This document shows positions 6,316-13,270 of a stretch of DNA of 13,292 nt, piece after piece (the first letter of the stretch is position 1; every line of letters begins with the position of its first letter). A model generated the notes under the pieces. That model searched no databases, had not been told where the DNA came from, and saw nothing but the letters and a program-made list of their open reading frames with translations. Source of the stretch: Candidatus Luteimonas excrementigallinarum (GTDB lineage: Bacteria > Pseudomonadota > Gammaproteobacteria > Xanthomonadales > Xanthomonadaceae); the NCBI GenBank assembly GCA_019115725.1, contig DXCY01000096.1:1-13292 (forward strand), given 5' to 3'. A program made the translations under genes and the position numbers.

Positions 6316-6903
6316 ATGATCCGGGCCTGCCTGCCAGCGCTGCTCCTGTTAGCGATTGCCCTGCTGGCACTGCCGCGGCTGGCGCTGGCGCAGATCAACC
6401 GCTGCACCGCGCCCGATGGCACCTCCATCTATACCGACCGCGATTGCAGCCAGGTGGGTGCCGTGGAGCGCCTGCCGCGCGACCGCAGCGCCGCCAGCCG
6501 GAACCGCTATCGCGGCTGCGCACGCAGCATCCACCAGCTGATCCGGGAAATGACGGCGGCCATCGACAGCCGCGACGTGAACCGGCTGGCCGGCGTGTAT
6601 CACTGGCCCGGCATCTCCAGCCGCGGCGGCCATGGCGTGATGGACCAGCTGGACCGGATCGTCCGCAATCCTGTGCTGGATATCGTGGCCGTGCGTGCAG
6701 CCACGCCGGTGGTGGCCGCGCGTCAGCCCGGCATCAGCGCCACCTTCGCCAGCACCCTGCAGGTGCGCGAGACGCCTGCCCCGGCGGTGCGTGCGCCGCC
6801 GGTCGCGCTTCGCGTACACCAGCACGCCGGCGACGGATCCGCCCCGCTGCGCACCACCTTCACCCTGCGCCAGCACCTCGACTGCTGGTGGGTCACCCTG
6901 TAG
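6316..6903 (+). CDS. Exported protein with DUF4124-like N-terminus, function unknown
   Basis: Hypothetical secreted protein (195 aa). Residues 1-25 form a signal peptide with a long leucine/alanine core and an ALA|Q cleavage site. The mature N-terminus, INRCTAPDGTSIYTDRDCSQVG (about 27-48), resembles DUF4124, a short domain common at the N-terminus of periplasmic proteins in this family of bacteria. Its two cysteines probably form a disulphide. The remaining 140 residues are not recognised. They contain a Trp/Gly-bearing stretch near YHWPGISSRGG and end in the beta-rich-looking FTLRQHLDCWWVTL. It lies 45 bp after metF and 52 bp before the ilvE start, on the same strand, so it may be co-transcribed. 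No role in either pathway is implied by sequence. Confidence 0.72.
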   Translation: MIRACLPALLLLAIALLALPRLALAQINRCTAPDGTSIYTDRDCSQVGAVERLPRDRSAASRNRYRGCARSIHQLIREMTAAIDSRDVNRLAGVYHWPGISSRGGHGVMDQLDRIVRNPVLDIVAVRAATPVVAARQPGISATFASTLQVRETPAPAVRAPPVALRVHQHAGDGSAPLRTTFTLRQHLDCWWVTL

Positions 6904-6955
6904 CGACCCGGCCTTCTGGCAAACTGCGGGCTTCCCTTCGATGACGGAACTGCCC

Positions 6956-7867
6956 ATGCACTACCCCGAATGGATCTGGCACAACGGCAGCATCAAGCGC
7001 TGGGCCGAGGCGACCACCCACGTGATGTCCCACGCCCTGCACTACGGATCCTCGGTGTTCGAAGGCATCCGCAGCTACGACACGCCCAACGGGCCGGCGA
7101 TCTTCCGCCTCACCGACCACAACCGGCGGCTGTTCCAGTCGGCGAAGATCCACGAGATCGACATCCCCTACACGCTCGATGAACTCAACGCCGCGTGCCG
7201 GGAAGTGATCACCCGCAACGGATTCAGTGCCGCCTATCTGCGCCCGGTGGCGTGGCGCGGGCTGGGCGGGTTCGGGCTGTCCGCGGACACGCCGGTGGAA
7301 GCGGCCGTGGCCACCTGGCAGATGGGCGCCTACCTGGGCGACGACGTGCTGGAACAGGGCATCGACGCCTGCGTATCCAGCTGGCAGCGCTTCGCACCGA
7401 ACACCATTCCGGCCGGTGCCAAGGCCGGCGGCAATTACCTCTCCGGCCAGCTGGTGGCGCGCGAGGCGCGGCGGCTGGGCTTCGGCGAGGGCATCGCGCT
7501 GGCATCGACCGGACTGCTGAGCGAGGGCGCGGGCGAGAACCTGTTCCTGGTATTCGACGGCGCCCTGCACACCACGCCGGTCAGCGCCGCGCTGCTCAAC
7601 GGCCTGACCCGGCACTCGCTGATCACCCTGGCGCGGGCCAACGGCATCGAAGTGGTGGAACGCGACCTGCCGCGCGAGTACCTGTATCTGTGCGACGAGC
7701 TGTTCATGTGCGGCACCGCCGCCGAGATCACCCCGATCCGCTCCGTCGACGGCCGCCAGGTCGGCGCCGGCAAGCCCGGCCCCGTGACCCGGCAGCTGCA
7801 GGATCTGTTCTTCGGCCTGTTTACCGGTACCACCCCCGACCCCCACGGCTGGCTGGAGAGGGTGTGA
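6956..7867 (+). CDS. ilvE: Branched-chain amino-acid aminotransferase
   Basis: PLP enzyme of fold type IV (303 aa) that interconverts Leu, Ile and Val with their 2-oxo acids using glutamate/2-oxoglutarate. It is cytoplasmic and catalyses the last step of branched-chain amino-acid synthesis. The catalytic lysine is K156 in IPAGAKAGGNYLSG. The class-IV signature continues through EARRLGFGEGIALASTGLLS and EGAGENLFLV (191-200). The N-terminal HALHYGSSVFEGIRSY (26-41) and AYLRPVAWRG (93-102) also match. Two ATGs are possible, at 6941 and 6956. I prefer 6956 because MHYPEWIW aligns with the usual family start and GGA (6946-6948) lies upstream; using 6941 would add only five residues. Length is normal, and no regulatory leader is visible in the 52-bp gap. 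Confidence 0.95.
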   Translation: MHYPEWIWHNGSIKRWAEATTHVMSHALHYGSSVFEGIRSYDTPNGPAIFRLTDHNRRLFQSAKIHEIDIPYTLDELNAACREVITRNGFSAAYLRPVAWRGLGGFGLSADTPVEAAVATWQMGAYLGDDVLEQGIDACVSSWQRFAPNTIPAGAKAGGNYLSGQLVAREARRLGFGEGIALASTGLLSEGAGENLFLVFDGALHTTPVSAALLNGLTRHSLITLARANGIEVVERDLPREYLYLCDELFMCGTAAEITPIRSVDGRQVGAGKPGPVTRQLQDLFFGLFTGTTPDPHGWLERV

Positions 7868-7929
7868 GCTGATTTGCCGCCCCCTCCGCAACCCGCGACA
7901 ATCGGGCGGATGAAATCCGGGAAGAGAGC

Positions 7930-9564
7930 ATGAACCAGCCTGCAGAAGCCGCCGAACGCGATGTCATGGAATACGACGTGGTCACCGTGGGCGCGGGACC
8001 CGCGGGGCTGGCGTTCGCGATCCGCCTCAAACAGCTGGATCCGGACATCAACGTCTGTGTGATCGAGAAATCCAGCACCATCGGCGCCCATATCCTCTCC
8101 GGCGCAGTGATCGAGCCCGAACCGCTGGATGCATTGCTGCCAGGCTGGCGCGACAACCCGCCGCCGATCTGCGTGCCGGCGAAGGAAGACGAGTTCTGGC
8201 TGCTGTCGAAAGACGGCGGCCGCAAGGCACCGTTCATCCCGCCGGGCATGAACAACAAGGGCAACTTCATCGTCTCCCTTGGCGCCATGTGTGCTTGGCT
8301 CGCGCCGCAGGCCGAAGCGCTGGGCGTGGATGTATTCCCCGGCTTCGCTGCCGCCGAGACCCTGCATGACGACGATGGCAAGGTGCTGGGCGTGCGCATC
8401 GGCGACATGGGCATCGCCAAGGACGGATCGCACAAGCCCGGCTACACCCAGGGCATCGACATCCACGCGAAGGTGACCGTGCTGGCCGAGGGCGCGCGCG
8501 GGCACCTGACCAAGCAGCTGGTGAAGCGCTTCAAGCTGGACGAGGGCCACGACCCGCAGTCCTATTCGATCGGCATCAAGGAGCTGTGGCAGCTGCCCGA
8601 GGGCCGCACCACGCCCGGGAAGATCGTGCATACGCTCGGCTGGCCGGCCGACAGCCACACCTACGGCGGCAGCTTCATCTATCACCTGGAAGGTAACCAG
8701 GTGGCGATCGGTTACGTAACCGGACTGGACTACCGGGACCCGAACTACAAGCCGTGGGAGGCGTTCCAGCAGTTCAAGCACCATCCCACGGTGAAGCCGT
8801 TGCTGGAAGGCGGCAGCATCCTTTCCGCCGGGGCGCGCGCCATCGCCACCGGCGGCTGGCAGTCGGTGCCGACGGTGGATATGCCCGGCGCGCTGTTGAT
8901 CGGCGACACCGCCGGCCTGCTCAACGTGCCCAAGATCAAGGGCACCCACCAGGCCATCCGCAGCGGCATGCTGGCCGCCGAGCACCTGGTGGGCAACGCA
9001 CTGGCACCGGAAGGCTTTGATGCCAAACTGCGCGACTCGGCCGCGATGGCGGAGCTGCGCAAGGTGCGCAACGTGAAGCCCGGCTTCAAGAAGGGCATGT
9101 GGTTCGGCCTCGCCAATGCCGCCTGGGAGACCGCGGTGGGCGGCCTGTCGCCGTGGACGATGAAGGTCACCCCGGACTGGTCATCGCTGGAAAAAATCGA
9201 CGAATACGAAGCGCCCGACCGCCACTGGCTGGTGCAGCGCGAGCTCGCCCCGCGCGACCGCCTGGCCGGCGTGTACTTCGCCGCCACCGATCACGACGAG
9301 GACCAGCCCGTGCACCTGATCGTGCACGACCCGGAAATCTGCGTGACCCGCTGCGCGACGGAATACAACAACCCCTGCACCCGCTTCTGCCCGGCCGGCG
9401 TGTACGAGATCGTCGAAGATGCAGAGGCCACACACGGCAAGCGCCTGCAGATCAACGCCGCCAACTGCGTGCACTGCAAGACCTGCGACATCAAGGATCC
9501 GTACGAGATCATCACCTGGGTCACGCCTGAGGGCGGCGCCGGGCCGAATTACCAGAACCTGTAG
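7930..9564 (+). CDS. Electron transfer flavoprotein-ubiquinone oxidoreductase (ETF-QO)
   Basis: Inner-membrane-associated FAD and [4Fe-4S] enzyme (544 aa) that passes electrons from reduced ETF, mainly from fatty-acid and amino-acid oxidation, to ubiquinone. The FAD-binding GAGPAG is at 21-26, followed by IEKSSTIGAHILSGAVIEP. A second FAD segment, MPGALLIGDTAGLLNVPKIKG, is near 318-338. The C-terminal cluster domain shows the expected ligands C487 (RFCPAG), C513, C516 and C519 (NCVHCKTC), then DPYEIITWVTPEGGAGPNYQNL. Length matches the mature family. The ATG at 7930 follows GGAAGAGA; no terminator separates it from ilvE 62 bp upstream. Its TAG stop lies inside a GTAG palindromic element. In Xanthomonas the LPS locus is known to be bounded by ETF genes, and here rml genes follow directly. 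No etfA or etfB gene lies in the window. Confidence 0.96.
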   Translation: MNQPAEAAERDVMEYDVVTVGAGPAGLAFAIRLKQLDPDINVCVIEKSSTIGAHILSGAVIEPEPLDALLPGWRDNPPPICVPAKEDEFWLLSKDGGRKAPFIPPGMNNKGNFIVSLGAMCAWLAPQAEALGVDVFPGFAAAETLHDDDGKVLGVRIGDMGIAKDGSHKPGYTQGIDIHAKVTVLAEGARGHLTKQLVKRFKLDEGHDPQSYSIGIKELWQLPEGRTTPGKIVHTLGWPADSHTYGGSFIYHLEGNQVAIGYVTGLDYRDPNYKPWEAFQQFKHHPTVKPLLEGGSILSAGARAIATGGWQSVPTVDMPGALLIGDTAGLLNVPKIKGTHQAIRSGMLAAEHLVGNALAPEGFDAKLRDSAAMAELRKVRNVKPGFKKGMWFGLANAAWETAVGGLSPWTMKVTPDWSSLEKIDEYEAPDRHWLVQRELAPRDRLAGVYFAATDHDEDQPVHLIVHDPEICVTRCATEYNNPCTRFCPAGVYEIVEDAEATHGKRLQINAANCVHCKTCDIKDPYEIITWVTPEGGAGPNYQNL

Positions 9565-9599
9565 GAGCGCGTCACACGCGTGAAACCGTGTGACCGCGC
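9561..9599 (+). repeat. GTAG-type palindromic (REP-like) element between ETF-QO and rmlB
   Basis: The tetranucleotide GTAG (9561-9564) is followed by a strong hairpin. GTCACACG (9571-9578) pairs with CGTGTGAC (9587-9594) over an 8-nt loop. Four further GC pairs (9567-9570 with 9596-9599) extend the stem past a bulged C at 9595. There is no T-run. GTAG followed by a stem-loop is the layout of REP elements in this bacterial group. The TAG stop of the ETF-QO gene is within the GTAG. The hairpin could attenuate or terminate readthrough into rmlB. Confidence 0.6.
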
Positions 9600-9615
9600 A
9601 GGGCAGAAGGATCGA

Positions 9616-10677
9616 ATGGAAAGAACAACCTGGCTCGTCACAGGCGGCGCCGGCTTCATCGGCGCGAACTTCGTGCTCGATGCCGTGGCTGCGGGCGTGC
9701 GGGTGGTGAACCTGGACCTGCTCACCTACGCCGGCAACCCCGATACGCTCGCCCCGCTCAGAGACCACCCGGACCACGTGTTCGTCCACGGCGATATCGG
9801 TGACCGTACGCTGGTGACCCGGCTCCTGGCCGAGCACCGCCCCGACGCCATCCTCAACTTCGCCGCCGAAAGCCACGTCGACCGTTCGATCGACGCACCG
9901 GCGGCCTTCATCCAGACCAACGTGGTGGGCACCCTCGCCCTGCTGGAGGCCGCACGCGACTACTGGCGCGAATTGCCTGAAGACCGCCGCGCGGCATTCC
10001 GCTTCCTGCACGTTTCCACCGACGAGGTCTACGGCTCGCTCGGCCCCGAGGGGCTGTTCACCGAAACGACCGCCTACGCACCCAACTCTCCCTACTCCGC
10101 CTCCAAGGCCGCCTCCGACCACCTGGTGCGCGCGTTCCACCACACCTGGGGGCTGCCGGTGCTGACCACCAACTGCTCGAACAACTATGGGCCGTACCAG
10201 TTTCCGGAAAAGCTCATCCCGCTGGTGATCGCCCGGGCGGTGGCCGGCGACTCGCTGCCGGTCTATGGCGATGGCAGCAATGTGCGCGACTGGCTGTACG
10301 TGAAGGATCACTGCGCCGCAATCCGCCGTGTTCTGGAAGCGGGGCGGGTCGGCGAGGTGTACAACATCGGCGGCAACGCGGAGCGCCGCAACATCGAGGT
10401 CGTGGAGACCATCTGCACGCTGCTGGACGCGCGCCAGCCCCGGCCTGACGGCCGCCCGCGTGCAAGCCAGATCGAATTCGTACGCGACCGCCCCGGCCAT
10501 GACCAGCGCTATGCCATCGATGCAGGCAAGATCGCCGCGGAGCTGGGCTGGTCACCCGCGGTGGATTTCGACCAGGGCATCGCCATGACCGTGGACTGGT
10601 ACCTTGCCAACACCGGCTGGACCCAGAGAATCCTCGACGGGGCCTACCGCCTCGAGCGGCTCGGACAGGAGGCCTGA
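9616..10677 (+). CDS. rmlB: dTDP-glucose 4,6-dehydratase
   Basis: Second step of dTDP-L-rhamnose synthesis: converts dTDP-D-glucose to dTDP-4-keto-6-deoxy-D-glucose using tightly bound NAD. Cytoplasmic extended SDR enzyme, 353 aa, normal length. The Rossmann motif GGAGFIG is at 10-16, the catalytic S/T-D-E segment (T135, D136, E137) lies in HVSTDEVYGS, and the SDR Tyr/Lys pair is Y160 and K164 in SPYSASKAASDHLVRA. NCSNNYGPYQFPEKLIPL (187-204) is also diagnostic. The start at 9616 is set by AAGGA five bases upstream; an earlier in-frame GTG at 9580 would add residues that run across the hairpin. It is the first gene of the rmlBACD operon. Its TGA at 10675-10677 is followed one base later by the rmlA ATG. 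Confidence 0.98.
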   Translation: MERTTWLVTGGAGFIGANFVLDAVAAGVRVVNLDLLTYAGNPDTLAPLRDHPDHVFVHGDIGDRTLVTRLLAEHRPDAILNFAAESHVDRSIDAPAAFIQTNVVGTLALLEAARDYWRELPEDRRAAFRFLHVSTDEVYGSLGPEGLFTETTAYAPNSPYSASKAASDHLVRAFHHTWGLPVLTTNCSNNYGPYQFPEKLIPLVIARAVAGDSLPVYGDGSNVRDWLYVKDHCAAIRRVLEAGRVGEVYNIGGNAERRNIEVVETICTLLDARQPRPDGRPRASQIEFVRDRPGHDQRYAIDAGKIAAELGWSPAVDFDQGIAMTVDWYLANTGWTQRILDGAYRLERLGQEA

Positions 10678-10678
10678 C

Positions 10679-11563
10679 ATGGCACGCAAGGGCATCATCC
10701 TCGCCGGCGGCTCCGGCACGCGGCTGTATCCGATCACCCGCGCCATCAGCAAACAGCTGCTGCCGGTGTATGACAAGCCGATGATCTATTACCCGCTCGG
10801 CGTGCTGATGCTGGCCAAGATCCGCGAGATCCTGATCATCAACACCCCGCACGAACAGCCGCTGTTCCAGCAGCTGCTGGGCGATGGCTCGCAGTGGGGA
10901 CTGGATATCCAGTACGCCGTACAGCCCAGTCCCGACGGCCTTGCGCAGGCATTCACCATCGGCCGCGATTTCATCAACGGCCAGTCGAACTGCCTGGTGC
11001 TGGGCGACAACATCTTCTACGGCCATGGCCTGAGCGGCGCGCTGAAAAGCGCCGATGCCCGGCACGCGGGCGCCACCGTATTCGGCTACCACGTGTCCGA
11101 TCCGCGGCGCTACGGGGTGGCCGCTTTCGATCCCGACGGACGGGTGATCGACATCGAGGAAAAGCCGGAGCACCCGCGCTCCAACTACGCGGTGACCGGC
11201 CTGTATTTCTACGACGGCAGCGTGGCCGATCGCGCCGCCACCCTGCGCCCCTCGGCGCGCGGCGAGCTGGAAATCACCGATCTCAACCGCTCGTATCTGG
11301 CCGACGACGCGCTGCATATGGAGCTGCTCAGCCGTGGCACTGCCTGGCTGGACACCGGCACGCACGAGTCGCTGCTGCAGGCGGCCTCGTTCATCGAGAC
11401 CATCCAGACCCGCCAGGGCCTGCAGGTGTGCTGCCCGGAGGAGATCGCCTGGAACGCCGGCTGGATCGACGATGAGCAGCTGCAGCGCCTGGCCGCGCCG
11501 CTGGGCAAGAACGGCTACGGGCAGTACCTCGCTTCACTGCTGGCCGCGAGCCGGCACGGATGA
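10679..11563 (+). CDS. rmlA: Glucose-1-phosphate thymidylyltransferase
   Basis: First step of the pathway: joins dTTP and glucose-1-phosphate to dTDP-glucose plus pyrophosphate. Cytoplasmic nucleotidyltransferase, 294 aa, standard length. The nucleotide-binding signature GGSGTRLYP (10-18) and K25 in SKQLLPVYDKPMIYYPL are intact. The metal-binding D110 lies in LVLGDNIFYGHG, and E161-K162-P163 form the IEEKP motif. The start at 10679 follows a full AGGAGG (10667-10672) located inside the end of rmlB, so translation is coupled. An earlier in-frame start at 10604 would only add 25 residues lying on rmlB. The stop overlaps the rmlC start (ATGA at 11560-11563). This enzyme is usually feedback-inhibited by dTDP-L-rhamnose. 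Confidence 0.98.
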   Translation: MARKGIILAGGSGTRLYPITRAISKQLLPVYDKPMIYYPLGVLMLAKIREILIINTPHEQPLFQQLLGDGSQWGLDIQYAVQPSPDGLAQAFTIGRDFINGQSNCLVLGDNIFYGHGLSGALKSADARHAGATVFGYHVSDPRRYGVAAFDPDGRVIDIEEKPEHPRSNYAVTGLYFYDGSVADRAATLRPSARGELEITDLNRSYLADDALHMELLSRGTAWLDTGTHESLLQAASFIETIQTRQGLQVCCPEEIAWNAGWIDDEQLQRLAAPLGKNGYGQYLASLLAASRHG

Positions 11564-12144
11564 GGATCATCGAGACCGACCTGCCGGGCTGCCTGGTGGT
11601 GGAGCCGAAGCAATTCGGCGATGCCCGCGGCTGGTTCATGGAGAGCTGGCATCGCGACCGCTACGCCGGCCATGGCATCGGCCCCGACTTCGTGCAGTCC
11701 AACCTTTCGCGCTCGGCCCGCGGCGTCCTGCGTGGCCTGCATTACCAGTGGCCCGGGCCCCAGGGCAAACTGGTGAGCGTGCTGGAAGGCGAAGTCTGGG
11801 ACGTGGCCGTGGATATCCGCCGCGGCTCGCCGCACTACGGCCGCTGGACGGCCGTGGTGCTGTCGGCGGAGAACCTGCGCCAGTTCTGGATTCCACCGGG
11901 CTTCGCCCACGGCTTCGTCACCCTGAGCGAATCGGCCCTGCTTTCCTACCTGTGCACCCACCATTACAACGCCGAGGCCGACGCGGCCCTGGCCTGGGAT
12001 GACGCCCACCTGGGCATCGACTGGCCGGTCGCCAAACCGCAGCTGTCGGCAAAGGACGCTGCCGCGCCGCGCCTGGCAGAAGTGCCGCCGGAGCGCCTGC
12101 CCCTGTTCCACAACGACACCATCGACGACGGCGGCGCCGGCTGA
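11560..12144 (+). CDS. rmlC: dTDP-4-dehydrorhamnose 3,5-epimerase
   Basis: Third step: epimerises C3 and C5 of dTDP-4-keto-6-deoxyglucose to give the L-lyxo sugar. Cofactor-free cupin-fold cytoplasmic dimer, 194 aa, slightly longer than the usual 180-185. Visible residues are H61 in the RGLHYQ motif (the catalytic base), K70 in QGKLV, H117 in IPPGFAHGFV, Y130 in LLSYLCTHHYN, and D154 in LGIDWP. The start codon overlaps the rmlA stop by four bases (ATGA) and its own stop overlaps the rmlD start by one base (TGATG), which shows translational coupling. The last 25 residues are a family-atypical acidic/glycine tail (NDTIDDGGAG). Confidence 0.97.
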   Translation: MRIIETDLPGCLVVEPKQFGDARGWFMESWHRDRYAGHGIGPDFVQSNLSRSARGVLRGLHYQWPGPQGKLVSVLEGEVWDVAVDIRRGSPHYGRWTAVVLSAENLRQFWIPPGFAHGFVTLSESALLSYLCTHHYNAEADAALAWDDAHLGIDWPVAKPQLSAKDAAAPRLAEVPPERLPLFHNDTIDDGGAG

Positions 12145-13064
12145 TGCGCATCCTGCTGACCGGGGCGAACGGCCAGGTCGGCAGCGCCCTGCGCCACTGC
12201 CTGCCCGCCCTGGGTGAGCTGATCTGCGCCACCCGTAACGGCCGGCTGACCGACGGTACCGGCTGCGAAACCGCAGACCTGTCCCGTCCGGATCAGCTGG
12301 CCAATCTGATTGAGCGGACGGCGCCGCAGGTGGTCGTCAACGCCGCCGCCTATACGGCGGTGGACCGCGCCGAAACCGAGCGTGACCAGGCCTTCCTCAT
12401 CAATGCGGAAGCCGTGGACGCCCTTGCCCGCGTCTGCGCGGAGCGCGACGCGCTGCTGGTGCACTACTCCACCGACTACGTCTTTCCAGGCAACGACCCG
12501 CGCCCGCGGCGCGAAAACGACCCCACCGGCCCGCTCAACGTCTATGGCGCCAGCAAGCTGGCCGGTGAGGACGCGGTACGCGCCAGCGGCTGCCGGCACC
12601 TGCTGTTCCGGATTTCCTGGGTGTACTCGGCCCAGGGCCACAACTTCCTGCGCACCATGCTGCGCCTGGCTGCGGAGCACGACGAGCTGCGGGTGGTGGC
12701 CGACCAGATCGGTGCGCCTACTCCGGCGCACTGGATTGCCGAAGCGACTGCCAAGACCATTGGAGTGGCGTCCCCGCGCGGGGGAGTTACCGCGGACGGC
12801 GTGCAGTACAGCGGCGCCTGGCATCTGGCGGCGGCCGGCGAGACTTCGTGGCACGGCTTCGCCGAAGCGATTTTCGCCAATGCGCTGCGAACGGGCCTGA
12901 TTGATCGGATTCCCAGGCTGGAGCCGATCCCCTCGTCCGCCTATCCCAGCCCTGCCGCCCGCCCAACGTCATCGCGGCTGGACACCGGAAAGATCCAGCG
13001 CGACTTCGGGATTGTGTTGCCGGATTGGCGCCAGGGCCTCACCGAAACCCTCCCCCCTCCGTAG
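12144..13064 (+). CDS. rmlD: dTDP-4-dehydrorhamnose reductase
   Basis: Final step: NAD(P)H-dependent reduction of dTDP-4-keto-L-rhamnose to dTDP-L-rhamnose, the donor for LPS and O-antigen rhamnose. Cytoplasmic SDR, 306 aa. GANGQVG (7-13) binds the nucleotide. The catalytic set is T110 in HYSTDYVF, Y134 and K138 in NVYGASKLAGED. FRISWVYSAQGHNFLRTM (155-172) and the C-terminal RPTSSRLDT are family segments. It starts on the overlapping TGATG. The TAG stop (13062-13064) is formed by the GTAG that begins the first REP of the downstream array, and the last residues PPP come from a C-rich stretch just before it. It is the last rml gene seen. Confidence 0.97.
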   Translation: MRILLTGANGQVGSALRHCLPALGELICATRNGRLTDGTGCETADLSRPDQLANLIERTAPQVVVNAAAYTAVDRAETERDQAFLINAEAVDALARVCAERDALLVHYSTDYVFPGNDPRPRRENDPTGPLNVYGASKLAGEDAVRASGCRHLLFRISWVYSAQGHNFLRTMLRLAAEHDELRVVADQIGAPTPAHWIAEATAKTIGVASPRGGVTADGVQYSGAWHLAAAGETSWHGFAEAIFANALRTGLIDRIPRLEPIPSSAYPSPAARPTSSRLDTGKIQRDFGIVLPDWRQGLTETLPPP

Positions 13065-13084
13065 GTCGGCCCTACGCGGCCGAC
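13061..13084 (+). repeat. GTAG-REP, unit 1 forward copy
   Basis: GTAG is followed by a perfect 7-bp hairpin, GTCGGCC (13065-13071) with GGCCGAC (13078-13084), and a CTACGC loop. It supplies the rmlD stop codon. Confidence 0.88.
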
Positions 13085-13134
13085 GCAGGGGATGCCTGAT
13101 CCACGGCAAACCCAGAAGTGCGCGTTTAATCGGC

Positions 13135-13158
13135 GTCGGGGGCGTAGCCCCGACCTAC
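13135..13158 (-). repeat. GTAG-REP, unit 1 inverted copy
   Basis: Read on the minus strand it is GTAG, then GTCGGGG, the same CTACGC loop, then CCCCGAC: a perfect 7-bp stem with different inner pairs from the forward copy. On the plus strand the stem arms are 13135-13141 and 13148-13154. Confidence 0.88.
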
Positions 13159-13165
13159 CCCACCC

Positions 13166-13189
13166 GTAGGTCGGCCCTACGCGGCCGAC
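13166..13189 (+). repeat. GTAG-REP, unit 2 forward copy
   Basis: Identical over all 24 bases to the forward REP at 13061-13084, with the same 7-bp stem and CTACGC loop. Confidence 0.88.
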
Positions 13190-13239
13190 GCGCGGGATAC
13201 CGGATCCACGGCAAACCCAGGAGTACGCGTTTCGTCGAC

Positions 13240-13263
13240 GTCGGGGGCGTAGGGCCGACCTAC
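13240..13263 (-). repeat. GTAG-REP, unit 2 inverted copy, chimeric stem
   Basis: On the minus strand it reads GTAG, GTCGGCC, CTACGC, CCCCGAC. The first arm is that of the forward REPs and the second that of the unit 1 inverted REP, so the two inner pairs of the local stem are lost. The first 17 bases of the unit's forward REP (13166-13182) instead pair perfectly with 13247-13263. Confidence 0.85.
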
Positions 13264-13270
13264 CCCATCC

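Noticed and set aside
7910..7933. Eight-codon upstream frame (MKSGKRA) whose TGA overlaps the ETF-QO ATG
   Set aside because: Overlap of this kind can couple translation, but there is no ribosome-binding site for it and such tiny frames are common by chance.
7435..10500. Long minus-strand frames opposite ETF-QO and rmlB
   Set aside because: Antisense mirrors of confidently identified genes, with no recognisable protein or ribosome-binding site.
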